In this document: piece by piece, positions 17,706-26,594 of the stretch
Layout of the letters: each line of letters begins with the position of its first letter
How positions within the stretch are numbered: the stretch's first letter is position 1
Assembly (NCBI GenBank): GCA_017794945.1
Contig: CP051239.1
Coordinates: forward strand, 1 to 64,000
Origin: Alcanivorax sp.
GTDB taxonomy: Bacteria; Pseudomonadota; Gammaproteobacteria; Pseudomonadales; Alcanivoracaceae
DNA: 64,000 bases
Reading direction: 5' to 3'
Translations under genes and position numbers: made by a program
Notes under the pieces: model-generated
What the model was told of the DNA's origin: nothing
The model's database searches: none
The model's input: only the letters and a program-made list of their open reading frames with translations

Positions 17706-19229
17706 ATGGAAATGTTCGACCTGCTCGCCCATCGGGCCAGGGTAACGCCGGAGCGCCCGGCTCTGGAGGACCTGGAAAGCGGTGAGCGCTATAACTACGC
17801 GCAGTTCAACGAGCGTTCCGCGCGGCTGGCGGCCGCCGCCCGCGACCACTGGGGCCTTAAGGAAGGCGACCGACTCGCCTATCTGGGCCACAGCCGCGCC
17901 GAGTTCTTCGCCATGCTGTTCGGCTGCGCCAAGGCCGGTCTGATCCTGGTGCCGCTGAACTGGCGCCTGGCGGTGCCGGAACTGGAAGTGCTGGTGGAAG
18001 ACTGCGACCCGGTTGCGCTGATTTTCGGCGCCGAGTTCGCCGACGCCGCCGTCGAGCTGCAACAGCGTTGCGGGCCGCTCACCCTGGTGGCGCTGGACGG
18101 CGCCGCCGACGGGCAGCGCGACTACCACCGGGATCTGGCCGACACCCGGCCGGACCTCACCGCGCACCCGGACAAGGACCCGGACACCCCCTGGTACCTG
18201 CTCTACACCTCCGGCACCACCGGCCGGCCCAAGGGGGTGATCCAGACCTTCCGCATGATGCTGGCCAATTATCTCAACATCGGTCTGGCGGTGAACCTCA
18301 GCGGCGAGGACGTGCTGCTCAACGTGCTGCCGCTGTTCCATACCGCCGGCATCAACCTGTATTCCTCGGCGGTGTTCATGGTCGGCGGCAGCGTTCTGGT
18401 GGCGCGCGCCTTCGAGCCGGATCAGGCACTGCAAGTGTTGGAAAAAAGAGCGACCATCTTTTTCGGGGTGCCGGCGGTGTACCAGGCGCTGCTGGATCAC
18501 CCCGGGTTCAGCGGCGAGCGCCTTAAGGGCGTGCGCTCCTGGGGCTGCGGCGGCGCGCCGCTGTCGCTGCCGGTGGCGCAGCGCTACGTGGACGCCGGCA
18601 TCCGCGTGCGCACCGGCATGGGCATGACGGAAACCGGCCCCACGGTGTTCCTGCTGGACGAAGACAAGGTGATCGACAAGATCGGCTCGGTGGGCCGGCC
18701 GCAGCTGCTCACGGAAGTGCGCATCGTCGACCGCGACGGCCGGGACGTGCCGCCGGGTGAGGCCGGCGAGCTGTTGATTCGCGGGCCCAACATCACGCCC
18801 GGGTACTGGAACCGCCCGGACGCCACCGCCGACGCGATCCGCGCCGACGGCTGGCTGCACAGCGGCGACGTGGCCCGCTGCGACGAGGACGGCCAGTATT
18901 TCATCGTCGATCGCTGGAAAGACATGTACATCTCCGGCGGCGAGAACGTCTACCCGGCGGAGGTGGAAAACGTGCTGGAGCAACACCCGGCCATCGCCGA
19001 GGTGGCGGTGGTGGGCATGCCCGACGACAAATGGGGCGAAGTCGGCAAGGCCTATTACGGCGTCCACGCGGACCGGGAGGCCCCGGACCCGGAAGCGCTA
19101 CGCGCGTTCTGCCGCGAGCGGCTCGCCGGTTACAAGGTGCCCAAGGTGTTCGAACGGGTCGATGCCCTGCCCCGCAACGCCCTGGGCAAAGTCACCAAAC
19201 AGGAGTTGCGTGATCATGCAAAACAATAA
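17706..19229 (+). CDS. Acyl-CoA synthetase / AMP-dependent ligase
   Basis: A 507-residue ANL-superfamily enzyme, which activates a carboxylate with ATP and couples it to CoA. Motifs: LLYTSGTTGRPKGV (P-loop-like A3), LPLFHTAGIN, GMGMTETGPTVF (A5), DGWLHSGDVARCDEDG (A7), RWKDMYISGGENVYPAEVE (A8) and a C-terminal catalytic lysine in NALGKVTKQEL (A10). It resembles long- or medium-chain fatty acid and cyclohexanecarboxylate/benzoate-type ligases; the substrate is not readable. Start at 17706 because GGGAG at 17696-17700 precedes it; a longer frame begins inside the repeat. Overlaps the next gene by 14 bases. Confidence 0.93.
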   Translation: MEMFDLLAHRARVTPERPALEDLESGERYNYAQFNERSARLAAAARDHWGLKEGDRLAYLGHSRAEFFAMLFGCAKAGLILVPLNWRLAVPELEVLVEDCDPVALIFGAEFADAAVELQQRCGPLTLVALDGAADGQRDYHRDLADTRPDLTAHPDKDPDTPWYLLYTSGTTGRPKGVIQTFRMMLANYLNIGLAVNLSGEDVLLNVLPLFHTAGINLYSSAVFMVGGSVLVARAFEPDQALQVLEKRATIFFGVPAVYQALLDHPGFSGERLKGVRSWGCGGAPLSLPVAQRYVDAGIRVRTGMGMTETGPTVFLLDEDKVIDKIGSVGRPQLLTEVRIVDRDGRDVPPGEAGELLIRGPNITPGYWNRPDATADAIRADGWLHSGDVARCDEDGQYFIVDRWKDMYISGGENVYPAEVENVLEQHPAIAEVAVVGMPDDKWGEVGKAYYGVHADREAPDPEALRAFCRERLAGYKVPKVFERVDALPRNALGKVTKQELRDHAKQ

Positions 19230-19617
19230 CACCGCCCGCATGGAACGGGATCTGTCCTTCAGCCAGGCGGACTTCCACCGCTTCGCCCGACTCAGCGGCG
19301 ACCACAACCCCATCCACGTGGACCCGGGCTATGCCGCCGGTACCCGCTTCGGCGCCACCGTGTCCCACGGCATGCTGCTGTTCAGCGCGGTGCGCGGGCT
19401 GATCCATGAATTCTTCCCCGGCGCCCGCCTGGAAGTGCAGGACCTGAAGTTTCCGGCGCCGGCCTACGCCGACGAGCCGCTCACCGTGGTTCTGGAAACC
19501 CGCGGGCGCCCGGTGGACGGCATCGTCCATCTGACCACCGACGTTCTCAAGGAAGACGACAGCCGCTGCCTGCAGGGCACCTGCCGTCTCAAACTCGACC
19601 AGGAGATGGCGCCATGA
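19216..19617 (+). CDS. MaoC-like (R)-specific enoyl-CoA hydratase
   Basis: The 133-residue hot-dog protein has the hydratase 2 catalytic motif: FARLSGDHNPIHVDPGYAAG, with Asp and His, followed by GATVSHGMLLFS. These enzymes hydrate trans-2-enoyl-CoA to (R)-3-hydroxyacyl-CoA, matching a downstream (R)-3-hydroxybutyrate step. Start chosen at 19216 with AGGAG ten bases before; a second ATG at 19240 is possible. It overlaps the ligase end and, by ATGA, the next gene. Confidence 0.9.
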   Translation: MQNNNTARMERDLSFSQADFHRFARLSGDHNPIHVDPGYAAGTRFGATVSHGMLLFSAVRGLIHEFFPGARLEVQDLKFPAPAYADEPLTVVLETRGRPVDGIVHLTTDVLKEDDSRCLQGTCRLKLDQEMAP

Positions 19618-19997
19618 GCGAGACCCTGCCCCGCTTCAACGCCCTGCGGCTGGAAGACCAGGCCACCGTGGAACGGCGCTTCAGCGCCGAGGACGTGCGC
19701 CAATGGTGCGACATGGCCAACCTGGAGGATCAGACCCCGGACCAGGTGCCCGAGCCGCTGATCGCCGGCCTGTTTTCCTATCTGCTCGGCGAGGAGCTGC
19801 CCGGCCACGGCACCAACTATCTCAAGCAGCACATGCGCTTCGAGGAGGACGCCCGCATCGGCGAAACGCTCACCGCCACCGTCACCATCACCCACCTGCG
19901 CGGCGACAAGGCGCTGGTGAATCTGGATACCCTGTGCACCGGCGAGGACGGCCGGATGATCTGCGCCGGCGACGCTTTGGTGTTGTTTCAATGCTGA
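19614..19997 (+). CDS. Hot-dog fold protein, MaoC-like without the catalytic motif
   Basis: A 127-residue protein with the layout of a MaoC/thioesterase hot-dog: PLIAGLFSYLLGEELPGHGTNYL in the central helix, then IGETLTATVTITHLRGDKALVNLDTLC and a C-terminal GDALVLF strand. It lacks the D-x4-H catalytic signature of its neighbour. It could pair with that neighbour as the non-catalytic half of a heteromeric hydratase, as known for double hot-dog enzymes. It overlaps both neighbours (ATGA in front, ATGCTGA behind), supporting a complex. Confidence 0.72.
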   Translation: MSETLPRFNALRLEDQATVERRFSAEDVRQWCDMANLEDQTPDQVPEPLIAGLFSYLLGEELPGHGTNYLKQHMRFEEDARIGETLTATVTITHLRGDKALVNLDTLCTGEDGRMICAGDALVLFQC

Positions 19998-20923
19998 ACG
20001 CTCAGCTGAAGGCCTGGTTACACCGCCTCAATGAACTGGTGGCGGAACAAAAAGCGGCCGGTGTGGAAGCCACCCCGGCCACCGTGCGCGACAGCATGGC
20101 GGCGATGACCCGGAACCTGGTCGCCAGCGGCCCGGCGTTGGCCTGGGTCGGCGATGCCCGCGTGGAATGCGGCGAAACGCCGGTACCGGTGCGCCTCTAC
20201 GACCCGGCGCCGGACCGGGACACGCCGGTGTGCCTGTTCTTCCACGGCGGCGGGCATATGGCCGGCAGCGTGGCGGTGTACGATCCGATCTGCCGGCGGC
20301 TGGCCGACGCCAGCGGCTGGCTGGTGGTGTCGGTGGACTACCGGCTGGCGCCGGAATACCCCTACCCGTTCGGCCTGGAAGACTGCCACAGCGTGGCCCG
20401 CCACCTGTGGCCGGCGCTCGACGCCCAAGGGCGCCGCTACCAGCGCCGTCTGGCGCTGGCCGGCGACTCCGGCGGCGGCACCTTCGCCGCCACCCTCAGT
20501 GCCCTGGCGCAGAACGACCAGCGATTGCCGGTGGAGAAACAGGTACTGATCTACCCCAGCCTGGACTACACCCTGAACCACCCCTCGATAACCGAGAACG
20601 GCCAGGGCTATTTGCTGGAGTCGGAGCGCATCGCCTGGTACTTCAAGCACTATTTCCAGCACGGCGAGGACCGCCGGGGCGCCTCGCCGCTGTTCATGCC
20701 GGTGAGCATCCGGCTGCCGGAGACGCTGGTGATCAGCGCCGAGTACTGCCCGCTGCGCGACGAGGCGCTGGCCTACGTGCGGCGGCTCAACGACACCGGC
20801 GTGCCCTGCCGCCACCGCCATTTCGACGACATGATCCACGCCTATCTGAATCTGGAATCCCTGGCGCCCGACGCCTGCGCCGCCACTTACCGGGAGATCG
20901 CCGCCTTCCTCAACGGCGATTAA
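19991..20923 (+). CDS. Alpha/beta hydrolase of the hormone-sensitive lipase family
   Basis: The 310-residue product has the HSL-family oxyanion motif HGGGH, nucleophile elbow GDSGGG, catalytic Asp in SAEYCPLRDEA and His in DDMIHAYLN. These are esterases/lipases acting on short- or medium-chain esters, and some hydrolyse lactones or amides. No signal peptide, so probably cytoplasmic. It is the last gene of the tetR operon and overlaps the preceding hot-dog gene; release of the acid from an ester before CoA activation is a plausible role. Confidence 0.92.
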   Translation: MLNAQLKAWLHRLNELVAEQKAAGVEATPATVRDSMAAMTRNLVASGPALAWVGDARVECGETPVPVRLYDPAPDRDTPVCLFFHGGGHMAGSVAVYDPICRRLADASGWLVVSVDYRLAPEYPYPFGLEDCHSVARHLWPALDAQGRRYQRRLALAGDSGGGTFAATLSALAQNDQRLPVEKQVLIYPSLDYTLNHPSITENGQGYLLESERIAWYFKHYFQHGEDRRGASPLFMPVSIRLPETLVISAEYCPLRDEALAYVRRLNDTGVPCRHRHFDDMIHAYLNLESLAPDACAATYREIAAFLNGD

Positions 20924-20955
20924 CAATCGGGCGGAGGTTCTCTCCATCCGGGGGC

Positions 20956-21062
20956 GCGTGTCTGTGTTAGGCCCTTCCGGGAACGCTGTGAATACGTCCC
21001 TGTACGCTCCCTGTCGAACGTCCTGTTCTCCAGGGTCCCGGAAGGGCCTAACACAGACACGC
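20956..21062. repeat. Long hairpin with 27-base perfect arms (composite element, copy 2)
   Basis: Arms 20956-20982 and 21036-21062 are perfect reverse complements. The loop begins ACGCTGTGAATACGTCCCTG, matching the loop of the hairpin at 1147-1260, while the stem is unrelated in sequence. Confidence 0.85.
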
Positions 21063-21154
21063 TCCGGGGTGAGATTCCGGTGCTCCGGGGCATCGCTGGC
21101 GCTGAACCATTCTGCGAAGCTTGATTTGTAGAATGGTCCGGGTGGTCTTTCTGA

Positions 21155-21300
21155 CCCGTGGCGGTTCCGCTGCCAAGTGAGCGGGGCAATGGTGGTGCCT
21201 GGAGGGAGCTGTTTGGCCAGGGAGGGCCAAACTAACAGCGGCCAGGATGGCTTGAGCGGTCCCGGAAGGCACCACCATTGCACCGCGTCTCGGATACGGA
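21155..21300. repeat. Conserved module (composite element, copy 2)
   Basis: Almost identical to 1312-1458. A separate hairpin (ACCATTCT/AGAATGGT, 21108-21138) lies just in front; copy 1 has a different hairpin (CTTGGAA/TTCCAAG, 1263-1278) in the same relative place. Confidence 0.9.
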
Positions 21301-21357
21301 ACACCCACCGGAACGATAAAGCTCTCTGGGATCCTGCCGGCCGGCAACGCCGGCCTT

Positions 21358-21382
21358 TCGCGGGCGGGGTCCGCTCCTACAA
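21358..21382. repeat. Short palindromic repeat closing composite element copy 2
   Basis: CGCGGGCGGGGTCCGCTCCTAC unit in shortened form, preceded by a small hairpin (GCCGGC/GCCGGC region), as after copy 1. Confidence 0.75.
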
Positions 21383-21423
21383 CGTCCGATCCCGGCGCGG
21401 GCTCTCTGGAGAGAAAAAACCGA

Positions 21424-22278
21424 TCAGGAGCGGTCGGAAGTAGTGGGGGCGTCGCGCTGCATCAGATTATCGATGCCATAGCAGTGCCCGGCGAGCAGGT
21501 TCTGGGCGAGCATGAAGCGGTCCTGGGGGGTACGCGCGGTGAGTTCCGCCACGCTCAGGGATTCCAACATCCAGGTGTCCCACACATTGACGAAGCGCGC
21601 CCGGATGTCCACGTCGCCGCGCAGCATGTCCGCCTGACGAGCGGTCACCGTGAGGCTGTCCTTACCGCGGTCCACTTCGTAGCCCTCATTGGGATAGCCG
21701 ACTTCCAGACAGGCGAGGAAATTCTTCATGCTGCGCTCCGACGCCTGGCCCACGGCGAACGCCAGAGGCTGGTCGGGCACGTCTTCGAGGATACTCAGGA
21801 TATGGGCGTCGGCGAGGCGCTCACGCAGCCGGCCCTGGGCCTGGTCGGCGGCCGCCTCGCTGCGCTTCTCCGCTTCCCGGCGGGCCGCTTCCATGTTGCG
21901 ACGCAGGCGCGCCTGCTCCGCCCTTTGCCGGGCCAACTCCGCCTCGTGGGCCCGCTGGGCCTGGTGGGCGTCCTCCACCAGACGGTCCAGACGCCGGGAC
22001 TGGCGCACCGACTCGATCCGTTCCCGGCAGGCGGGCAGCCAATCCTCACGCAGTTGCCGCTCGTTCACATAGCGTTCCGACCGGTGCGCCTCGGCGAGCC
22101 GGCGGCAGGCGCCGTCCATCGCACCCAGTGCGTCGATGGCCCCGTAGCTCAGCCCGGCCACCGCGTCCGGCGCCGGCGTCCGCCCCAGAAAGCCGGCGGT
22201 GGAATCACGGAGCGACGCGCAGCCGGTGAGCACCACGGCCACCAGGCCGAGAAGCGGGATTGTCAGGTTGGAACGCAT
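21424..22278 (-). CDS. Putative coiled-coil lipoprotein of unknown function
   Basis: The 284-residue product has a lipoprotein signal peptide with lipobox LTGC at residues about 17-20, so the mature protein is anchored to a membrane; no Asp follows the Cys (CA), favouring the outer membrane. Residues about 95-160 are Ala/Arg/Glu-rich with heptad-like spacing (EAELARQRAEQARLRRNMEA), a likely coiled coil. The C-terminal 120 residues are globular with no family recognised. Start at 22278 is set by the signal peptide. Single gene between repeat-rich gaps. Confidence 0.78.
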   Translation of the reverse strand: MRSNLTIPLLGLVAVVLTGCASLRDSTAGFLGRTPAPDAVAGLSYGAIDALGAMDGACRRLAEAHRSERYVNERQLREDWLPACRERIESVRQSRRLDRLVEDAHQAQRAHEAELARQRAEQARLRRNMEAARREAEKRSEAAADQAQGRLRERLADAHILSILEDVPDQPLAFAVGQASERSMKNFLACLEVGYPNEGYEVDRGKDSLTVTARQADMLRGDVDIRARFVNVWDTWMLESLSVAELTARTPQDRFMLAQNLLAGHCYGIDNLMQRDAPTTSDRS

Positions 22279-22325
22279 AGTAAAAACAACGTTGGATTCG
22301 TTTTTGTTGAAGCCCTGGGGAATGA

Positions 22326-22370
22326 ACACCTGTGGGAGCTTGCTTGCAAGCGAAAGGCCGGCGAAGCCGG
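22326..22370. repeat. Palindromic repeats upstream of the lipoprotein gene
   Basis: TGTGGGAGCTTGCTTGCAAGCG followed by a GGCCGGC palindrome. They belong loosely to the TGTGGGAGC family seen elsewhere. Confidence 0.65.
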
Positions 22371-22440
22371 CCGGCAAAGGTTGCCCCGCAGGATGCCAGA
22401 GACCTTGGTGGTGCCGCCGTTAGAGAGAGCTCTGCGCTCC

Positions 22441-22468
22441 CTTTCGCGGGCGGGGCCCGCTCCCACAA
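22441..22468. repeat. Short palindromic repeat (TGTGGGAGCGGGC family)
   Basis: CTTTCGCGGGCGGGGCCCGC followed by TCCCACAAGG, in inverted orientation relative to 1070. It lies in the 3' gap after the fumarase gene. Confidence 0.8.
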
Positions 22469-22531
22469 GGCCCGCTCACACCATCAAAGGCTCCAAGGGT
22501 CCGAGCCGAAACAACCCCACAAGTTCCGCCC

Positions 22532-24040
22532 TCAGGCGGATTTGGCGGCGATCTTCTGTTTCCAGATCACCGGGCCGGTCTTGTGCACGGACTCGCCGTT
22601 GGAATCCACCGCCACGGTCACCGGCATGTCTTCCACTTCGAATTCGTAGATCGCTTCCATGCCCAGGTCCTCGAAGGCGGCCACGCGGGACTTGCGGATC
22701 GCCTTGGACACCAGATAGGCGGCGCCGCCCACGGCCATCAGGTAGACGGCCTTGTTGTCCTTGATCGCCTCGATGGCGGTGTCGCCGCGCTCGGCCTTGC
22801 CCACCATGCCGATCAGACCGGTCTTCTCCAGCATGGTGCGGGTGAACTTGTCCATGCGGGTGGCGGTGGTGGGTCCCGCCGGGCCCACCACTTCGTCGCC
22901 CACCGGGTCCACCGGACCCACGTAGTAGATAAAGCGGTTGGTGAAGTCCACCGGCAGTTCCTCGCCCTTGGCGATCATGTCCACCATGCGCTTGTGGGCG
23001 GCGTCACGGCCGGTGAGCAGCTTGCCGGACAGCAGCAGGGTGTCGCCGGGCTGCCAGGTTTGCACTTCTTCCGGGGTCACGGTGTCCAGGTTGACGCGCT
23101 TGGCGCCCTCGTCGTTGCCCCAGGCGATGTCCGGCCATTCTTCCAGATCCGGGGCTTTCAGATCCGCCGGGCCGCTGCCGTCGAGAATAAAGTGGGCGTG
23201 GCGGGTGGCGGCGCAGTTGGGAATGATCGCCACCGGCTTGTTGGCGGCGTGGGTGGGGTAATCCGCCACCTTCACGTCCAGCACCGTGGTCAGGCCGCCC
23301 AGGCCCTGGGCGCCGATGCCCAGCGCGTTGACCTTCTCGAACAGCTCCAGGCGCAGTTCCTCGGAACGGGTTTGCGCGCCCCGCGCCTGCAGCTCGTGGA
23401 TGTCGATCGGGTCCATCAGGGATTCCTTGGCGATCAGCATGGCTTTCTCGGCGGTGCCGCCGATGCCGATGCCAAGCATGCCCGGCGGGCACCAGCCGGC
23501 GCCCATTTTCGGCACCTGCTCAAGCACCCAGTCGACCACCGAATCGGACGGGTTGAGCATGGCGAACTTGGATTTCGCCTCGGAGCCGCCGCCCTTGGCC
23601 GCCACGTCGATTTCCACGGTGTCGCCGGGCACGATGGAGTAGTTGATCACCGCCGGGGTGTTGTCCTTGGTGTTGGCGCGCTTGCCGTCCGGGTCCGCCA
23701 GCACCGAGGCGCGCAGCACGTTGTCCGGGTGGTTGTAGGCCCGGCGCACGCCCTCGTTGATCATGTCGTCCAGGCTCATGTCGCTCTCGAACGTCACGTT
23801 CATGCCCACCTTGCAGAACACGGTGACGATGCCGGTGTCCTGGCAGATCGGCCGGTGGCCCATGGCGGACATGCGGGAATTCACCAGGATCTGCGCCATG
23901 GCGTCCTTGGCCGCTTTGCTCTCTTCCCGCTCGTAGGCTTCCTTCACCGCGCGAATAAAATCCACCGGGTGGTAGTAAGAGATGTACTGAAGCGCGTCGG
24001 CCACGCTCTGGATCAGATCGTCCTGGCGGATCACCGTCAT
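22532..24040 (-). CDS. fumA: Class I (iron-sulfur) fumarate hydratase
   Basis: The 502-residue protein converts fumarate and malate in the TCA cycle using an oxygen-sensitive [4Fe-4S] cluster. Cluster ligand candidates are Cys in RPICQDTGIVTVF, GAGWCPPGMLGIG and IIPNCAATRHAHF. The C-terminal beta domain has GPTTATRMDKFTRTMLEKTG and GKAERGDTAIEAIKD. Length fits the single-chain class I enzyme. Start at 24040 is preferred over an upstream extension that lacks a good ribosome site. It lies downstream of a hydrolase gene on the same strand. Confidence 0.96.
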   Translation of the reverse strand: MTVIRQDDLIQSVADALQYISYYHPVDFIRAVKEAYEREESKAAKDAMAQILVNSRMSAMGHRPICQDTGIVTVFCKVGMNVTFESDMSLDDMINEGVRRAYNHPDNVLRASVLADPDGKRANTKDNTPAVINYSIVPGDTVEIDVAAKGGGSEAKSKFAMLNPSDSVVDWVLEQVPKMGAGWCPPGMLGIGIGGTAEKAMLIAKESLMDPIDIHELQARGAQTRSEELRLELFEKVNALGIGAQGLGGLTTVLDVKVADYPTHAANKPVAIIPNCAATRHAHFILDGSGPADLKAPDLEEWPDIAWGNDEGAKRVNLDTVTPEEVQTWQPGDTLLLSGKLLTGRDAAHKRMVDMIAKGEELPVDFTNRFIYYVGPVDPVGDEVVGPAGPTTATRMDKFTRTMLEKTGLIGMVGKAERGDTAIEAIKDNKAVYLMAVGGAAYLVSKAIRKSRVAAFEDLGMEAIYEFEVEDMPVTVAVDSNGESVHKTGPVIWKQKIAAKSA

Positions 24041-24126
24041 CGGGGCTACTCCTGACTGCTGGGATTCGGGGCGCGCATTATAGACCACCCGGGCCGCCTT
24101 GTGGGAGCCGGCGGGATCCCAGAGAC

Positions 24127-25005
24127 CTAAGCCAGGCACTCACCCCGTTTAAGATGAGCGATCAGCAAATCGGCAACGGTTTCCGGGCGCTCCAGGTGCA
24201 GGAAGTGGCCGGCACCGGACACGCGCTCCACGCGCAAGCCGCCGGGGAAGTCGCCATGGTTGACGGTGTGGTCGAGCAGGCGCGGGCTCATACAGCCGTC
24301 CTGCTCGCCGATCAGTACCTGGGTGGGCACTGTGATGTTCATGCCCAGCCACTCCTGGGTCTCCCGCTGCTCCTTGCGCCACAGCCGGATCAGGTGCCGG
24401 TACCAGCCCAGCGCGGCGGGCAGCACGCCGGGCTCGCGCAGGGCATGCTTGGCGTTTTCCAGGTACAGGCCCGGCTCCCAATCCGGGGACCAGCGCTCCC
24501 AAAGCTTATCAATGCCGGAGAAATCGTCTTTTTTCAGCCAGGCTTCCGGCGCCATCGGCAGTTGGAAGAACTGCATGTAGCCGCTCAGTTTGATCTGCTC
24601 GGGCACTTTCAGCAGCGCCTGGGGCAGGCGCTTGAGCGGCGGGATCGCCAAGGCGGTGAAGGTGCAGAAGGTTTCCGGATAGCGGGCGCAGGCCAGGTAG
24701 CCCACCGCGGCGCCCCAGTCGTGGCCGATCAGGTGCACGCGCCCGCCCAGCTGGTTGGCGAACACCAACAGGTCGTCCACCGCGGCATGCAGGGAATAGT
24801 CGCCGTTGCCGGGCTGACAGGACGGCGCGTAGCCGCGCAGCGCCGGCGCCAGGCAAGTGTAGCCCGCGTCGGCGATCAGTCTCATTTGCACCGCCCAGTT
24901 TTCATGGGTATCGGGAAAACCGTGCAATAAAATCACCGGCTCGCCGTCACCGCTGAGCAGCGTCGGGAAGCGCAAATGCCCGTTAACCATTTCCACCTGC
25001 TTCAT
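24127..25005 (-). CDS. Alpha/beta hydrolase, epoxide hydrolase-like
   Basis: A 292-residue hydrolase with oxyanion motif HGFPDT, nucleophile elbow GHDWGA (Asp nucleophile, as in epoxide hydrolases and haloalkane dehalogenases), and a C-terminal catalytic His in GAGHFLHLERPE. An Asp nucleophile and the cap segment (about 130-210) support epoxide hydrolase activity; no further specificity is visible. It has a good site (GAAGAGG) and starts 13 bases after the acylphosphatase stop. Confidence 0.87.
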   Translation of the reverse strand: MKQVEMVNGHLRFPTLLSGDGEPVILLHGFPDTHENWAVQMRLIADAGYTCLAPALRGYAPSCQPGNGDYSLHAAVDDLLVFANQLGGRVHLIGHDWGAAVGYLACARYPETFCTFTALAIPPLKRLPQALLKVPEQIKLSGYMQFFQLPMAPEAWLKKDDFSGIDKLWERWSPDWEPGLYLENAKHALREPGVLPAALGWYRHLIRLWRKEQRETQEWLGMNITVPTQVLIGEQDGCMSPRLLDHTVNHGDFPGGLRVERVSGAGHFLHLERPETVADLLIAHLKRGECLA

Positions 25006-25018
25006 GGGCGAAGCCTCT

Positions 25019-25300
25019 TCAATCGGTTACTACGAAATCGGCGTCGTTCCGGGGCAGCGTCTCGGTGACGGCAATGTCCGTGACCCGAGCGCCCGCGGGG
25101 CCGCGCCGCATCCAGGCGAGCAGCGCCTCGACCGCATCGGGGGCGCCTTCCAGCCACGCCTCGACGCTGCCGTCGGGGCGGTTGCGCACCCAGCCGGCGA
25201 CCGCCAGACGGCGCGCTTGTTGCTGGGTGGAAGCCCGATAATACACACCCTGAACACGGCCACTCACCACGGCTTGTCGGGCAATCCTAGCGGTTGTCAC
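25019..25300 (-). CDS. acyP: Acylphosphatase
   Basis: A 93-residue protein with the catalytic loop SGRVQGVYYRAST, in which the Arg binds phosphate, and the Asn-bearing GWVRNRPDGSVEAWLEG strand. It hydrolyses acyl phosphates. The GTG start at 25300 follows AGAGGAGG and overlaps the 3' end of the YihY gene by 14 bases. Confidence 0.95.
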   Translation of the reverse strand: MTTARIARQAVVSGRVQGVYYRASTQQQARRLAVAGWVRNRPDGSVEAWLEGAPDAVEALLAWMRRGPAGARVTDIAVTETLPRNDADFVVTD

Positions 25301-26594
25301 GATTTTCCTCCTCTTTTACATCCTGGCTTTCCTCCAACCGGTCGCCGAACAGCGCTTCCAGGTTGAAATCCAGCGGCCGACGCAGGCCTTCCCGGGCCTG
25401 GTCGCAGCGTTGCTTCAGCGCCGCTTCCCAGGGCTCCTTGCCGTTGGCGTGGATACGCAGCTGCTGCTCCACCGGCCAGGGCACCATGGTGACGAGCTCG
25501 GCCATGGTGAGCGCGCGCAGATCGCGGATCAGCACATAGCCGCCCTCCTCGGTGCGGCGTATCAGGTGGCAGTCCTGCAGGAGATTGCGGAATTCATCCC
25601 AGTGGGTGATGCCGGAATCCTGCATCACCCGCCGCACCTCGTTGCCGTGCAGGGTTCGCCCGTCACGCTGGCGTTCCCAGAACACATTCAGCAACCGCAT
25701 CAGCGCCTGCATGCGCGGCACCCGCCGCTGATGCTCCTGGAACACCACCAGGGCGCGCACCAGTTCGGCGCCGAACAGCACCAGCATCCAGGAAATATAA
25801 ATCCATAACAGAAACAGCGGCACCGCGGCAAAGGCGCCATAGACCACCTGATAGTTGGGCGCGTGCTTGATGAACTGGGCGAACGCGGCCTTGGCCAGCT
25901 CGAACAGCAACGCCGCGAACGCCGCGCCGATCAGCCCCTGGCGCAATGGCACCGAGGTGTTGGGCACCACGATATACAGCAAGGCGAGCACCGAGGTGGT
26001 CAGGAAAAACGGCAACAGCGTGAGCCAGAACCGCACCCCGCCCAGATAGGCCACGGTGTCGCTGACCAGCGACAACGAGGTGAGATAGGACGAGATACCC
26101 AGCCCCGCGCCCAGCAACAGCGGGCCCAGGGACAACACCGCCCAATACATCATCAGGCTGACCCGGCCCTTGCGCGGCTGACGGATCTTCCAGATCCGGT
26201 TCAGGGACTGCTCGATGGTGCGCAGCATCAGAATCGCGGTGACGATCAGAATCAGCACGCCGGGGCCGGTCAGGTTGGTGGCCTGGCGGGAAAACTTGCT
26301 GAGGTATTCAAGAATCTCGGCGCCGGCGGACGGCACGAAATATTCAAACGCCCACTCCTGGATCACCAGGCCCCGTTCGTTCAAGGCCGGGATCGCCGCG
26401 ATCACCGCGAACATCACCGTCATGATCGGTACGATCGCGAACAGCGTGGTGTAGGTGAGCGCCGCCGCGCTGGACTGACAACCGTCCTCCACGAACTGGC
26501 GGCGCAGCAGCTTCAGGAACGCCCACACCGATTGCGCCCGTGCCCGGAACGGGATGACGGGATCTTCTTCGTTGCTTTCCAAATTCTGATCCAC
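25287..26594 (-). CDS. YihY/BrkB-family inner membrane protein
   Basis: The 435-residue product has about six membrane segments in residues 45-290, with the family motifs ALTYTTLFAIVPIMTVMFA, NLTGPGVLILIVTAILML and NYQVVYGAFAAVPLFLLWIYISWMLVLFGAEL split across them. The last 140 residues form a soluble winged-helix-like tail (LLNVFWERQRDGRTL...). The family was once called RNase BN in error; its role is unclear. First gene of a minus-strand run with acyP, the hydrolase and fumarase. Confidence 0.92.
   Translation of the reverse strand: MDQNLESNEEDPVIPFRARAQSVWAFLKLLRRQFVEDGCQSSAAALTYTTLFAIVPIMTVMFAVIAAIPALNERGLVIQEWAFEYFVPSAGAEILEYLSKFSRQATNLTGPGVLILIVTAILMLRTIEQSLNRIWKIRQPRKGRVSLMMYWAVLSLGPLLLGAGLGISSYLTSLSLVSDTVAYLGGVRFWLTLLPFFLTTSVLALLYIVVPNTSVPLRQGLIGAAFAALLFELAKAAFAQFIKHAPNYQVVYGAFAAVPLFLLWIYISWMLVLFGAELVRALVVFQEHQRRVPRMQALMRLLNVFWERQRDGRTLHGNEVRRVMQDSGITHWDEFRNLLQDCHLIRRTEEGGYVLIRDLRALTMAELVTMVPWPVEQQLRIHANGKEPWEAALKQRCDQAREGLRRPLDFNLEALFGDRLEESQDVKEEENRDNR

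Larger units (their letters stand above)
20924..21423. other. 500-base repeat-filled gap after the TetR operon
   Basis: No gene. The stretch holds the second copy of the composite hairpin element (20956-21382); the rest shows nothing recognisable. Confidence 0.88.

Noticed and set aside
17082..19067. A 661-codon minus-strand open frame opposite the NHL and ligase genes
   Set aside because: Both genes on the plus strand have strong domain evidence; this frame is a GC-rich antisense shadow.
25287..26594. RNase BN annotation
   Set aside because: This older name for the YihY family was withdrawn; the protein is a membrane protein without nuclease motifs.
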